From JAJDXW01 sp965243335 (lineage in GTDB: Bacteria; Pseudomonadota; Gammaproteobacteria; HK1): a DNA stretch of 64,000 nt. The translations under genes and the position numbers were made by a program. Below, piece by piece: positions 45,225 to 53,875 of the stretch. Within the stretch, counting starts at the first letter, position 1. Each line of letters starts with the position of its first letter. The notes beneath the pieces are model-generated. The model was not told the DNA's origin. It worked only from the letters and a program-made list of their open reading frames with translations, and made no database searches. The stretch lies in NCBI GenBank assembly GCA_965243335.1, contig OZ251545.1:124001-188000 (forward strand). Reading direction: 5' to 3'.

Positions 45225-46885
45225 GCGCCGCCCGGCTCGCCGACCCGGCGGCATCGCGCGCCGGGCGGCCTGCCCCGCTCGCGATGCCGCGAAGCCGGAC
45301 CGCGCCCGCTCTGCTCGCCGAGCTCGCGGAGCGCTGCCCCGAGACCGAGCTCCTGGTGGGCGGTACACGGCGCCTCCGCTATCCCGAGTTCCGCGCCGAG
45401 GCGCGCCGCTTCGCGCGCGGGCTCCACGCGCTCGGGGTGCGGCGCGGGGACAAGGTCGCGATCCTCATGGGCAACCGGCCGGAGTGGCTGGTGGCGGACT
45501 TCGCGATCCTCGCCCTCGGCGCGGTCATGGTGTCGCTCAACACCTGGGCGACGCGCCGCGAGCTGGCCTGGATGCTTGACCACTCCGACGCGAGCGTGCT
45601 CGTCACCGTGGACCGTTTCCTCGGCCAGGACTACACCGGGGCGCTCGGCGAGATCGCCGCCGCCGGGGGGCTGGCGAAGCTTCGCCGCGTGGTCCGGGTC
45701 GCGCCGGAGGACGGCCGCCCCCTGCCGGGCGGGGTGTCCTGGGACGCGGTCATGCGCGCCGGCGAGGCGGTTCCCGAAAGCGTGGTCGACGCGGCGGAGA
45801 ACGCCGTCGAGCCGCCGGACGTGGCCTGCATCCTGTATACCTCGGGCTCCACCTCGAACCCGAAGGGGGTCCAGCTCCAGCACTTCGCGCTCATCGAGAA
45901 CATGTGGGGCATCGGCGAGCGCCTGCGCCTGCGCGCCGGCGACCGCCTCTGGCTCGCGGTCTCGCTCTTCTGGGGGCTCGGCTGCGAGAACGCGCTGTTC
46001 GCGCTCCTGACCCACGCCGGCACGATCGTGCTCCAGGAACGGTTCGACGCCGGCGAGGCGATCGACCTCATCGAGCGCGAGCGCTGCACCGTGGCCTACG
46101 CCACCCCGAACATGGTGCGGGCGATCGCCGAGCACCCCGGCTGCCGGCCCGAGCGGCTCGCGACCCTGCGCACCGGGGTCACCATCGGCACGCCGGAGCA
46201 GGTCCGGCTCCTCGCCGATCTCGGCGCGGCCGAGGTCTGCAACGTCTACGGCCTCACCGAGACCTACGGGAACTGCACGGTCACCGACGCCCACGATCCG
46301 ATCGAGGTGCGCGCGGCCTCGGTGGGGCGTCCGCTTCCGGGGTTCGAGATCGCCGTCACGGACCCGGAGACCGGTCGGCCCCTTCCCTCCGGGGAGGTCG
46401 GGGAGATCCGGGTCCGCGGCTACGTCACCTGCGGCTACTACCGGGACGAGGACAAGAACCGGGAGGCGTTCGACGCGGACGGCTGGTTCCGGACCGGCGA
46501 CCTCGGCTGCCTCGACGAGTCCGGGCGGCTCTACTTCCGGGGGCGCCTCAAGGAGATGATCAAGACGGGGGGCATCAACGTGGCCCCGGTCGAGGTCGAG
46601 GAGGTCCTGACGTCGCATCCCGGCGTGGAGCAGGCCTACGTCATCGGCCTGCCGGACGCGGAGCGCGACGAGGTCGTGGCCGCGGTCGTGGTGCCGCGGG
46701 CGCCCAAAGGGGCGGGGGCGGCCGACGAGGCGTCGCTCCGCGCGCACTGCGCGGAGGCGCTCGCGGCGTACAAGCGGCCGCGGCGCTACCGGTGGGTCGG
46801 GGCCGGGGAGCTTCCCCTCACCACCACCGGCAAGGTGCGGAAGCTCGGCATGAAGGCGCTCTTCGCGGCGGACGGCGGCGGCTGA
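45221..46885 (+). CDS. AMP-forming acyl-CoA synthetase
   Basis: A 554-residue ANL-superfamily ligase. ILYTSGSTSNPKGVQLQH is the phosphate loop, NVYGLTETYGNCTV the A5 motif, DGWFRTGDLG the Asp that binds ribose, GRLKEMIKTGGINVAPVEVE the hinge, and TTTGKVRKLGMKAL the C-terminal catalytic Lys. It activates a carboxylic acid as acyl-adenylate and transfers it to CoA. Medium-chain or aromatic acids are possible. It is translationally coupled to the preceding gene and lies upstream of the Liv transporter genes. Confidence 0.92.
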   Translation: MSAARLADPAASRAGRPAPLAMPRSRTAPALLAELAERCPETELLVGGTRRLRYPEFRAEARRFARGLHALGVRRGDKVAILMGNRPEWLVADFAILALGAVMVSLNTWATRRELAWMLDHSDASVLVTVDRFLGQDYTGALGEIAAAGGLAKLRRVVRVAPEDGRPLPGGVSWDAVMRAGEAVPESVVDAAENAVEPPDVACILYTSGSTSNPKGVQLQHFALIENMWGIGERLRLRAGDRLWLAVSLFWGLGCENALFALLTHAGTIVLQERFDAGEAIDLIERERCTVAYATPNMVRAIAEHPGCRPERLATLRTGVTIGTPEQVRLLADLGAAEVCNVYGLTETYGNCTVTDAHDPIEVRAASVGRPLPGFEIAVTDPETGRPLPSGEVGEIRVRGYVTCGYYRDEDKNREAFDADGWFRTGDLGCLDESGRLYFRGRLKEMIKTGGINVAPVEVEEVLTSHPGVEQAYVIGLPDAERDEVVAAVVVPRAPKGAGAADEASLRAHCAEALAAYKRPRRYRWVGAGELPLTTTGKVRKLGMKALFAADGGG

Positions 46886-47089
46886 TCCGCGCGCGCCGGC
46901 CCTCCGCCCCGCTCTCTTCCATTGCCGGCCCATCGCCCGGGCCGGGACGGAGCTCCCCGACCGGGGGGCCTCCGGTTCGGGATCGGCTCCGGCCGGGCCG
47001 CGGCGGGAAAATGGGCGGGCAAAAAGGGATTGTCCCGCCGCTCCCTATTGCCTATGCTGGCCGCCGGACGGTGAACGGCGGGGCCCGAC

Positions 47090-47965
47090 ATGCTCGAACA
47101 GCAGTTGGTCAACGGGCTGATGCTCGGCGGGATCTACGTGCTGGTCGCGGTCGCGTTCACGTTGACGATCGGGATCCTGAACTTCCTGAACTTCAGCATC
47201 CCCGGGGTGTTCATGCTGTCCGGCATATTCACCTGGGTGCTCCTGAAGGCGGGCGTCCCCTGGCCGCTCGCCGTTCTCGGGGCGATCCTCGTCGGCGCGG
47301 CGGCATCCCTCGTCGTGGAGCGGTGCACCTGGAGCTGGATGCGCTCCTCGGACCACTACGTGCCGCTGGTCAGCTCGATGGGCTTCCTGATCCTGTTCGA
47401 GAACCTGGTCCTGGTGCAGTGGGGGTCCGATCTGCAGCGGGTCGTGCTGCCGTTCTCCGACCTGAACCTGAGGTTCGCCTCGCTCGTCATCGGCGTTCCC
47501 CAGCTCTTGAGCCTCGTCCTCGCCATCCTCCTGGTGGTCGGCCTCCGGATCCTGCTCCAGAAGACCCAGATGGGCCGCGCCCTGCGCGCCATCGCGGAGA
47601 ACGCGACGACCGCGGAGATCCTGGGGGTGGTCGTCTCGAGGCTGGTCCCGACGGTGTTCATCATCGGCGGCCTGTTCGCCGCCCTGGGCGGGATGCTGTT
47701 CGCGCTCAACTACCAGCAGGTGCATCCCTTCATGGGCGAGGAAGTCGCCCTCAAGGGCATATCGGCCATGGTGATCGGCGGCATGGGCAACGTCTGGGGG
47801 GCGGTGCTCGGCGGGCTTCTCATCGGGGTGGTCGAAGTGCTCTCGATCCATTTCTTCAACGCCGACTTCGTCGACTTCTCGGTCTACGGCCTGCTGCTCC
47901 TCATCCTGTTCTTCAAGCCGACCGGCCTGCTCGGCGCCTCCGGGATCGTCCGGGAGAAGTTCTGA
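47090..47965 (+). CDS. livH: Branched-chain amino acid-type ABC permease LivH
   Basis: A 291-residue membrane protein: LVNGLMLGGIYVLVAVAFTL (quoted to 20 residues) at the start, ALRAIAENATTAEILG for the EAA-like loop contacting the ATPase, and GGMGNVWGAVLGGLLIGVVE near the end. About eight transmembrane segments. First gene of livHMGF plus binding protein. The 204-bp gap before it should hold the promoter. Confidence 0.93.
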   Translation: MLEQQLVNGLMLGGIYVLVAVAFTLTIGILNFLNFSIPGVFMLSGIFTWVLLKAGVPWPLAVLGAILVGAAASLVVERCTWSWMRSSDHYVPLVSSMGFLILFENLVLVQWGSDLQRVVLPFSDLNLRFASLVIGVPQLLSLVLAILLVVGLRILLQKTQMGRALRAIAENATTAEILGVVVSRLVPTVFIIGGLFAALGGMLFALNYQQVHPFMGEEVALKGISAMVIGGMGNVWGAVLGGLLIGVVEVLSIHFFNADFVDFSVYGLLLLILFFKPTGLLGASGIVREKF

Positions 47966-47966
47966 C

Positions 47967-48872
47967 ATGAGCGGCTACCTCGAAGGCGTTCTCGTCATCC
48001 TCCTGCTGAACGTCGTCTTCGCCTACGCGGTCTACTGGCCGCTCGCGGCCGGCCAGCTCAACCTGGGGGTGGCGGGATTCGTCGGCGTCGGGGCCTACCT
48101 CTCCGCGTACCTGAGCAACGAGTACGGGGTCTCGCCCTGGCTCGCCTGCATCGGGGCCGGCCTCGCGACGTTCGTCTTCGCGCTCGTCATCGCCGTCCCG
48201 GTGTTGCGGACCAAGGGGATCTACCTCGCCCTCGCGACCTTCGCCCTGGGACAGGTGCTGCAGTCCCTCTTCCTCAACCTCGAAGTGGTGGGCGGGGCGG
48301 CCGGCTACCCGGTGATCGCCTGGATCGGCATCGGCGGGATCGCGCTCTTCGCCCTGGCCGTGCTTCTCGTCACCGCGTTCCTGGAACGGACGCGCTTCGG
48401 GCTGAACATGGTGGCGGTCCGCGACGACGAGGCCGTATCCGACCTGTTCGGCATCGACGTCCGCCGGTACCAGGCGCTCGCCTTCGCCCTCGGGGCGGCG
48501 TTCGCGGGCGTCGGCGGGGGGCTCTACGGGCATCACTTCAGCTACATCGAGCCCCAGAACTACTCGATCCTGTTCAGCATCTCCGTGGTCCTGTTCGTCC
48601 TTCTCGGCGGGGCGCAGACCGTGCTCGGCCCGCTGCTCGGGGCGATCTTCTTCACCCTGCTGCCGGAAGTGCTGCGCGGGAGCGAGGAGTGGCGCTACGC
48701 GATATTCGCGGTGCTCATCATCGCGACGATGATCCTGCGTCCGCAGGGGCTCGTGACCACCGTCGAGCTTCGTGCGGTGGGGCGCCTCCTGGGCGGCGGC
48801 CGTGGCGAGGCCGGCGGCAACGGCGGCCCCGGCGGCGGAGGCGCGCCGGTGCGGGGGCGGGCGCATGGCTGA
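47967..48872 (+). CDS. livM: Branched-chain amino acid-type ABC permease LivM
   Basis: A 301-residue membrane protein with LNLGVAGFVGVGAYLSAYL, TKGIYLALATFALGQVLQSL, MVAVRDDEAVSDLFGIDVRR and AFAGVGGGLYGHHFSYIEPQ, typical of LivM. The start is 2 bp after the livH stop; the end overlaps livG by 8 bp. The C-terminus carries a glycine-rich tail. Confidence 0.93.
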   Translation: MSGYLEGVLVILLLNVVFAYAVYWPLAAGQLNLGVAGFVGVGAYLSAYLSNEYGVSPWLACIGAGLATFVFALVIAVPVLRTKGIYLALATFALGQVLQSLFLNLEVVGGAAGYPVIAWIGIGGIALFALAVLLVTAFLERTRFGLNMVAVRDDEAVSDLFGIDVRRYQALAFALGAAFAGVGGGLYGHHFSYIEPQNYSILFSISVVLFVLLGGAQTVLGPLLGAIFFTLLPEVLRGSEEWRYAIFAVLIIATMILRPQGLVTTVELRAVGRLLGGGRGEAGGNGGPGGGGAPVRGRAHG

Positions 48873-49629
48873 TCCTTCCGTCCTGCATCTGGACGGGGTC
48901 TCCAAGTCCTTCGGCGGCCTCGAGGTCATCCGCAACCTCTCGTTCGAGGTGGCGCGCGGCCAGCGCACCGCCCTCATCGGGCCGAACGGCGCGGGCAAAT
49001 CGACGGTGTTCAACCTGGTGAGCGGCGTCTACCCGGTCACCGAGGGGCGGATCCGGGTCAACGGGCGGGACGTCACCGACGTGCCGTCGCGGCTGCGAAT
49101 GGGGTGCGGGGTGTCGCGGAGCTTTCAGAACATCCGGCTCGTTCCGCATCTCTCCGTCCTGGAGAACGTCCTCATCGGGCAGACGCCCCGCATCTCCCGG
49201 CTCGCCGACGTCCTCTACCCGGTGCGGGTCGCCCGGGGCTCGCGCTGGAAGCGCGAAGCGATGGACGCGCTGGAGCGCGCCGGGCTGGCGTACCTCGCCG
49301 GGAGCCACGTGAACGATCTCCCCTACGGGGTCCAGAAGCAGATCGAGATCGCGCGCGCCCTGCTCGGGGGGGCGGACGTGCTCCTGCTCGACGAGCCCGC
49401 GGCCGGCCTCAACCCGGAGGAGACCGAAGAGCTGAAGGAGCGGCTTCGGAGCATTGCCGACCAGGGGGCGACCCTGGTGGTCGTCGAGCACGACATGCAG
49501 TTCGTCGGCGCCTTGTGCGAGCACGTGGTGGTGCTCGACTTCGGGGAGAAGATCGCCGAGGGAACCCCCGCGGAGGTCCGCCGGGAGCCTCGGGTCGTCG
49601 AAGCCTACCTGGGCTCGGACGCCGAGTGA
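48865..49629 (+). CDS. livG: ABC transporter ATPase LivG
   Basis: A 254-residue ATPase: ALIGPNGAGKSTVFNLVSG (Walker A), DLPYGVQKQIEIARALLGG as the signature region, VLLLDEPAAGLNPEE (Walker B), VVVEHDMQFV (switch His). CGVSRSFQNIRLVPHLSVLE is characteristic of LivG. The start overlaps the livM end; the stop overlaps the livF GTG. Confidence 0.94.
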   Translation: MADPSVLHLDGVSKSFGGLEVIRNLSFEVARGQRTALIGPNGAGKSTVFNLVSGVYPVTEGRIRVNGRDVTDVPSRLRMGCGVSRSFQNIRLVPHLSVLENVLIGQTPRISRLADVLYPVRVARGSRWKREAMDALERAGLAYLAGSHVNDLPYGVQKQIEIARALLGGADVLLLDEPAAGLNPEETEELKERLRSIADQGATLVVVEHDMQFVGALCEHVVVLDFGEKIAEGTPAEVRREPRVVEAYLGSDAE

Positions 49630-50363
49630 GCGGGAACGTGGAAGCGCTGCTGGAGACGAAGGACCTCGAGGTGGCCTACGGCCGCATCGAAGCCGTCAAG
49701 GGCGTCTCGCTCTCGGTGGCGGCGGGCGAGATCGTCGCCGTGCTCGGGGCCAACGGGGCCGGGAAGTCCTCCCTCCTCAAGGCGATCTACGGCCTCGTCG
49801 CCCCCCGCGGCGGCGAGGTCCGGTTCGGCGGCCGGCCCCTGCCGCCCCGCCTCGCGCACATGCGGGTCGCGAACGGCCTCGCCCTGGTGCCGGAAGGCCG
49901 GCAGATCCTGGTCAGCCTGACCGTGGACGAGAACCTCCGCCTCGGCGCCTACCGCCGCCAGGATGCGGCCAGCCTGGAGGAGGACCTCGAGGCGATCTAT
50001 GCGCGGTTCTCGAACCTGGACCAGCGCCGCCACATGTCCGCCTCCACGCTCTCGGGCGGCGAACAGCAGATGCTCGCCATCGGCCGCGCGCTGATGGCCA
50101 AGCCGTCCCTCCTGATGCTGGACGAGCCCTCCCTCGGGCTGAGCCCCCGGCTGGTCGGCGAGCTGTTCGCGCTGCTTCGCCAGCTCAACGAGGAGGGGCT
50201 CGGCATCCTCCTGGTCGAGCAGAACACGCGCAAGGCCCTGCAGATCGCGCACCGCGCATACGTGGTCGAGCTCGGTCGATGCGTCGCCGAGGGGACCCCG
50301 CGGCAGCTCCATGAAGAAGGCCGGATCGAGGAAGCCTACCTCGGCCAGGACGGCGCGGGCTGA
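49626..50363 (+). CDS. livF: ABC transporter ATPase LivF
   Basis: A 245-residue ATPase: VAVLGANGAGKSSLLKAIYG, ALVPEGRQILVSLTVDENL (the LivF EGR signature), STLSGGEQQMLAIGRALM, LLMLDEPSLGLSP and ILLVEQNTRKAL. The GTG at 49626 overlaps the livG stop as GTGA; a second GTG at 49638 is possible. With LivG it powers uptake through LivHM. Confidence 0.94.
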   Translation: MSGNVEALLETKDLEVAYGRIEAVKGVSLSVAAGEIVAVLGANGAGKSSLLKAIYGLVAPRGGEVRFGGRPLPPRLAHMRVANGLALVPEGRQILVSLTVDENLRLGAYRRQDAASLEEDLEAIYARFSNLDQRRHMSASTLSGGEQQMLAIGRALMAKPSLLMLDEPSLGLSPRLVGELFALLRQLNEEGLGILLVEQNTRKALQIAHRAYVVELGRCVAEGTPRQLHEEGRIEEAYLGQDGAG

Positions 50364-50463
50364 CGGCGGGGGGGCCGGCGGCCAGCCGTCCGCCCGCCCG
50401 CGCCCGCTCGACGCCGACCCCGTTTCCCCACGAACGCGTACCCACCCACGAAGGAGGCGAGCC

Positions 50464-51648
50464 ATGAAACTCCACCGACCCACCGCCCTCGCGACCGCCG
50501 CGGCGTTCGGCCTCGGGCTGGCGGCGGCCGCCGCGATGGCGGACGAGGAGCTGGTCCTCGGCTACATCGCCGCGAAGACCGGCCCGTTCGTGAGCTTCTC
50601 GAAGACCAACGAGATCGCCGCGCAGATCGCCGTCGACGAGATCAACGCCGGCGGCGGGGTCGACGGCAAGATGCTCCGGATCGAGACGTTCGACTCCGGC
50701 GGCAAGCCGGAGCAGGCCGTCGTCGGGGTGCGCACCCTCGTCAAGGACGAGGACGTGCTGGCGATCATCGGGCCGTTCAGCTCCTCGGAGGCGCGCGTGG
50801 CGTTCCCGATCGCGGAGCGGCTCAAGGTCGTCACCATGTCGATGGCCTCCTCGGCCCCGAAGCTGGCCGAGCCGTTCCAGTTCGGCTTCCGCAACACGTC
50901 GAACGAAGGCTACATGTTCGCCCAGGTCATGAAGACCCTGAAGGAGAAGGGGATCCCGGCCGGCAGCGCGGCGATCGCGCACGCCACGGACGACACCATC
51001 TCGAAGGTGATGGGGACGAGGATCTTCCCCGCCATCTTCGAGCGGTCCGGGATCCCGGTGGAGAACGTCGTCACGTTCAAGCTGTCCGCGTTCGACCTGT
51101 CGCCCCAGGTTTCGCAGCTCGTCTCGTCGCCGACCGACCTCGTGGCGGTGGGCGCGCCGCCGGAGCAGGCCACCAAGCTCGTGACGGAGATGCGACGGCA
51201 GGGCCATGAGGGTCGGCTCGTGGCGGGCTCGACGATCGCGCTGCCCGACCTGCCGGAGCGCATGGGCGCGCCGGGCAACGGGACCACCCTGCCGACGACC
51301 TTCTTCGCCGACCTCAACGACCGCACCCGGGCCTTCGCCGCGGAGTTCGCCCGGCGGGCGGGGGCCGCGGGCGAGAGGACCCTGCCGGCCCAGTTCGACG
51401 CCGCGACCTACGACATCATCCTGTTCTACGCCCATGCGATGGAGCAGGCGGGGGTGACCGGCGACCCGGACCGGCTGGAGGCGGAGCGGGTCGCGATCCG
51501 GGACCAGCTCGCCGCCATGAAGGACTTTCCGGCCCTCGAAGGGTCGATCTCCTTCGGGCCGGACGGAGACGCACTGAAGCCGGTCTACGTCCTCGAGATC
51601 GAGGACGGCGCGTGGCGGTTCCTCGGGGTCCAGCAGGTGGGGGGCTGA
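50464..51648 (+). CDS. Periplasmic substrate-binding protein of the Liv-type transporter
   Basis: A 394-residue type I binding protein. The signal peptide runs to about residue 25 (LGLAAAAAMA-DEELV). The mature part shows LVLGYIAAKTGPFVSFSKTN, QIAVDEINAGGGVDGKML and AIIGPFSSSEARVAFPIAE, the Peripla_BP_6 pattern. AAGGAGG precedes the ATG. Ligands of such proteins include branched-chain amino acids, amides and aromatic acids; with an acyl-CoA synthetase nearby, an aromatic or fatty acid is conceivable. Confidence 0.93.
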   Translation: MKLHRPTALATAAAFGLGLAAAAAMADEELVLGYIAAKTGPFVSFSKTNEIAAQIAVDEINAGGGVDGKMLRIETFDSGGKPEQAVVGVRTLVKDEDVLAIIGPFSSSEARVAFPIAERLKVVTMSMASSAPKLAEPFQFGFRNTSNEGYMFAQVMKTLKEKGIPAGSAAIAHATDDTISKVMGTRIFPAIFERSGIPVENVVTFKLSAFDLSPQVSQLVSSPTDLVAVGAPPEQATKLVTEMRRQGHEGRLVAGSTIALPDLPERMGAPGNGTTLPTTFFADLNDRTRAFAAEFARRAGAAGERTLPAQFDAATYDIILFYAHAMEQAGVTGDPDRLEAERVAIRDQLAAMKDFPALEGSISFGPDGDALKPVYVLEIEDGAWRFLGVQQVGG

Positions 51649-52011
51649 GAGCGGCGCGGGGCGGCGGGGCCTGGCTCCGCCGCCCTCGCCTCCGCCGCTG
51701 GCCCGCCCTGCGTGCGAGCCGTATGGAGGCGATCCCTCCCTCCTGATGTCCGGCGCCCGAACGGTGGGCGAAGGCGAATTCGCGGCGGGCGCGCAGCTGC
51801 GACGATCGTTCGAGCCGGTCTACGCCACGGCGATGCCGATCTTGCCGCCTCCCGATGCGGGTAGCCGCCGCCGATCGGCGCCCCGGACGGGTCAGTTGCT
51901 GCGCGCGTTGAGCACGACGATGACGCCGGGAGCCAGGGTATTGGGAATCAGGGTGGTTTAGCCGATTCCGTGTGGCTAACATGGCCAGCTTCGATGCCAC
52001 GGAGAAGCCGG
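51649..52011. other. Gap before the toxin-antitoxin pair
   Basis: These 363 bp hold no gene I can support. Open frames in it lack coding character. The last 100 bp are less G+C-rich and should contain the toxin-antitoxin promoter; TTGGGA at about 51939 is a possible -35, without a clear -10. Confidence 0.4.
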
Positions 52012-52338
52012 ATGATCCGCGCGACGATTTCCGAGGTCAAGAACGGCCTGAGCGCCTATCTTCGCCGAGTCAAATCGGGTGAATCGGTGCTGGTTCTGGA
52101 GCACAGAACCCCCGTTGCGCGTATCGTCCCGGTGGGGCTTGGCGCGGGAGATGGGAAAGAGGCGGACAGCGTGGACGAGGACGCGAAGCTGGCGCGGCTG
52201 GAGCGGACGGGCATCGTGGTGCGCATCGGCTCGGGAAGCCCCCTTGACGTCCTGGGCTCTCCCCTGCCATCGGAGGCCGGCCTCCTGGAAGCCCTGCTCG
52301 ATGAACGCTCGGAAGAATCGCAGGAAGGGTACCGGTGA
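52012..52338 (+). CDS. Phd/YefM-type antitoxin
   Basis: A 108-residue protein opening MIRATISEVKNGLSAYLRRV, followed by SGESVLVLEHRTPVARIVP, the Phd/YefM fold that binds DNA and, through its disordered C-terminus, the toxin. The tail (LLEALLDERSEESQEGYR) would be the toxin-binding part. The stop overlaps the PIN toxin start as GTGA, the usual antitoxin-first order. The complex should repress its own promoter. Confidence 0.85.
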   Translation: MIRATISEVKNGLSAYLRRVKSGESVLVLEHRTPVARIVPVGLGAGDGKEADSVDEDAKLARLERTGIVVRIGSGSPLDVLGSPLPSEAGLLEALLDERSEESQEGYR

Positions 52339-52760
52339 ATTTCCGGGATACCTCCGCCCTCGTGGCCCTTGGCGTCGACGAGCCGCACCGGCAGATCGCG
52401 CTGCGCGCCCTCGAAGCGAATGACCGGATGGCGGTGTGGTGGGGCGCTCCGATCGAGTACGTCGCCGCCCTTTCGCGACGGGAACGTGACGGAAGCCTGA
52501 CGACGAGCGAAGTTTCGGAGCATCTCGGCCAGCTCCATGCGTTGGCGCAGGTCTGGTATGAGGTACAGCCCGGTCAGCGGATCAGAATGATGGCGCAACG
52601 GCTTCTCCGCGTGCACCCATTGAAAGCGGCCGACAGCCTCCAGCTCGCGGCGGCGCTTGCCGTCGCGGAGGACGATCCTTCGAGCGTCGGTTTCGTCTGC
52701 TTCGACGCGCGGCTGAATCGGGCCGCGTCGCGCGAGGGATTCTCCATCCTTGCGTCGTAG
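52335..52760 (+). CDS. PIN-domain toxin (VapC-like)
   Basis: A 141-residue PIN protein. NFRDTSALVALGVDE has the first Asp, WWGAPIEYVAALSRRERDG the conserved Glu region, LKAADSLQLAAALAVA the third acidic residue, and GFVCFDARLNRAA the fourth. These bind Mg2+ for RNase activity, typically on tRNA or rRNA. GTG start coupled to the antitoxin. Both genes look intact. Confidence 0.87.
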   Translation: MNFRDTSALVALGVDEPHRQIALRALEANDRMAVWWGAPIEYVAALSRRERDGSLTTSEVSEHLGQLHALAQVWYEVQPGQRIRMMAQRLLRVHPLKAADSLQLAAALAVAEDDPSSVGFVCFDARLNRAASREGFSILAS

Positions 52761-52811
52761 GTTCCTGGTTGCATCCAGGTCCACACCGACGAAAAGCGCC
52801 CGTGCCCCGCC

Positions 52812-53765
52812 TCAAGGGGTTCCCAAGCCGAGCCTCGTGTCCAGCGCTCCGGCCCGCGCGAGGGCCTGCATCGCGTCCATACCGCCGAGGTGGCCGCCGT
52901 CGATGAAGATCTGGGGGACGGTGCGCCGCCCGTTCGTGCGCTCGATCATCGCCGCGAGCACCGCTTCGCTCTCGTCCACGCGAAGCTCGGTGAAGACGAC
53001 CCCCTTTCCCTCGAGCACCCGCTTGGCGCGGCGGCAGAACGAGCAGCCGGCCCGGGTGTAGACCTCCACCTTCACGGCGGCGCCGGCGGTCGCGGGCCGG
53101 GAGGGGCCGGGAGCCCCGCCGCCCGCCTCGGCCTCCCCCAGCAGCTCGTCGGGGTTGAAGTCCCGGCCCCCGAGCAGCTCGTCCTCGACCGGCACGTAGA
53201 GGCTCTCGTGGATCGAGTTGTACATGCGCCAGAACCCCACCACACAGGCGAGCTCGATCACCTGGGGCGGGGTCAGCGCCTCCGTCAGGCGCGCGATGAC
53301 CGCCTGCGGCACGTCCGAAGGGTCCCTCGTCGCGGCCCGCGCGAAGGCGAAGCAGGCCGCTTCCGCCGGGTCGTCGGGCTCGAACCCGGGGTCGAGCAGG
53401 GCCCGGACCTCGGCGTCGGAGAATCCCCAGCCCTCGCCCTCCCCCTCCGCGCTCGACTTCAGGGTGTTGGCGTTGTGGGCGACGCAGTAGGGGCTGTGGT
53501 TGAGGGCGCTGCACACCGCCGCGATACGCCGCTTGAGGCCCTCGTCGAGGTGGCCGGAGGCGTCCCGCATGACCGTATTGTTGAGCTCGATCAGGCACTT
53601 CAGGATCTGCGGACGGTGCATGTAGAGCTTCAGGGCGTTCGGCAGGAAGCCCATCCGCTGCCGGTAGCTCTCGATCGCGGCGCGGAGGGCGTCGGGAAGG
53701 TCGGCCGGGTCCGCGTACGGGACGACGGGATCGGATTCCAGGCCGGTTCGTTCGTCGGTGGTCAT
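52812..53765 (-). CDS. AhpD-like peroxidase/carboxymuconolactone-type domain fused to glutaredoxin
   Basis: A 317-residue fusion. The N-terminal ~210 residues are AhpD-like (FLPNALKLYMHRPQILK, VMRDASGHLDEGLKRRI, HSPYCVAHNANTLKSS), although the first Cys of the usual CxxC is Ser in SPYC. The C-terminal ~85 residues are glutaredoxin: VEVYTRAGCSFCRRAKRVLE (active site CSFC), RTVPQIFIDGGHLGG. Such a fusion would let the peroxidase-like domain be reduced directly by the glutaredoxin and glutathione. The gene is in a cluster with another AhpD-like gene (58141) and a thioredoxin. Confidence 0.85.
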   Translation of the reverse strand: MTTDERTGLESDPVVPYADPADLPDALRAAIESYRQRMGFLPNALKLYMHRPQILKCLIELNNTVMRDASGHLDEGLKRRIAAVCSALNHSPYCVAHNANTLKSSAEGEGEGWGFSDAEVRALLDPGFEPDDPAEAACFAFARAATRDPSDVPQAVIARLTEALTPPQVIELACVVGFWRMYNSIHESLYVPVEDELLGGRDFNPDELLGEAEAGGGAPGPSRPATAGAAVKVEVYTRAGCSFCRRAKRVLEGKGVVFTELRVDESEAVLAAMIERTNGRRTVPQIFIDGGHLGGMDAMQALARAGALDTRLGLGTP

Positions 53766-53875
53766 GGCGCGCCTCGTTCGGGTTGCTTCGACTGGCAGCC
53801 GCGGCGGCCGGGCTGGTCGCCCGGGCTGGCTGATCGCCCGGGATGGCCGTCCGGGCCGCTCTCCCGGTCCGGCGT

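Noticed and set aside
51746..51961. A 71-codon frame upstream of the toxin-antitoxin pair
   Set aside because: No ribosome-binding site, no protein-like pattern and a competing frame on the other strand.
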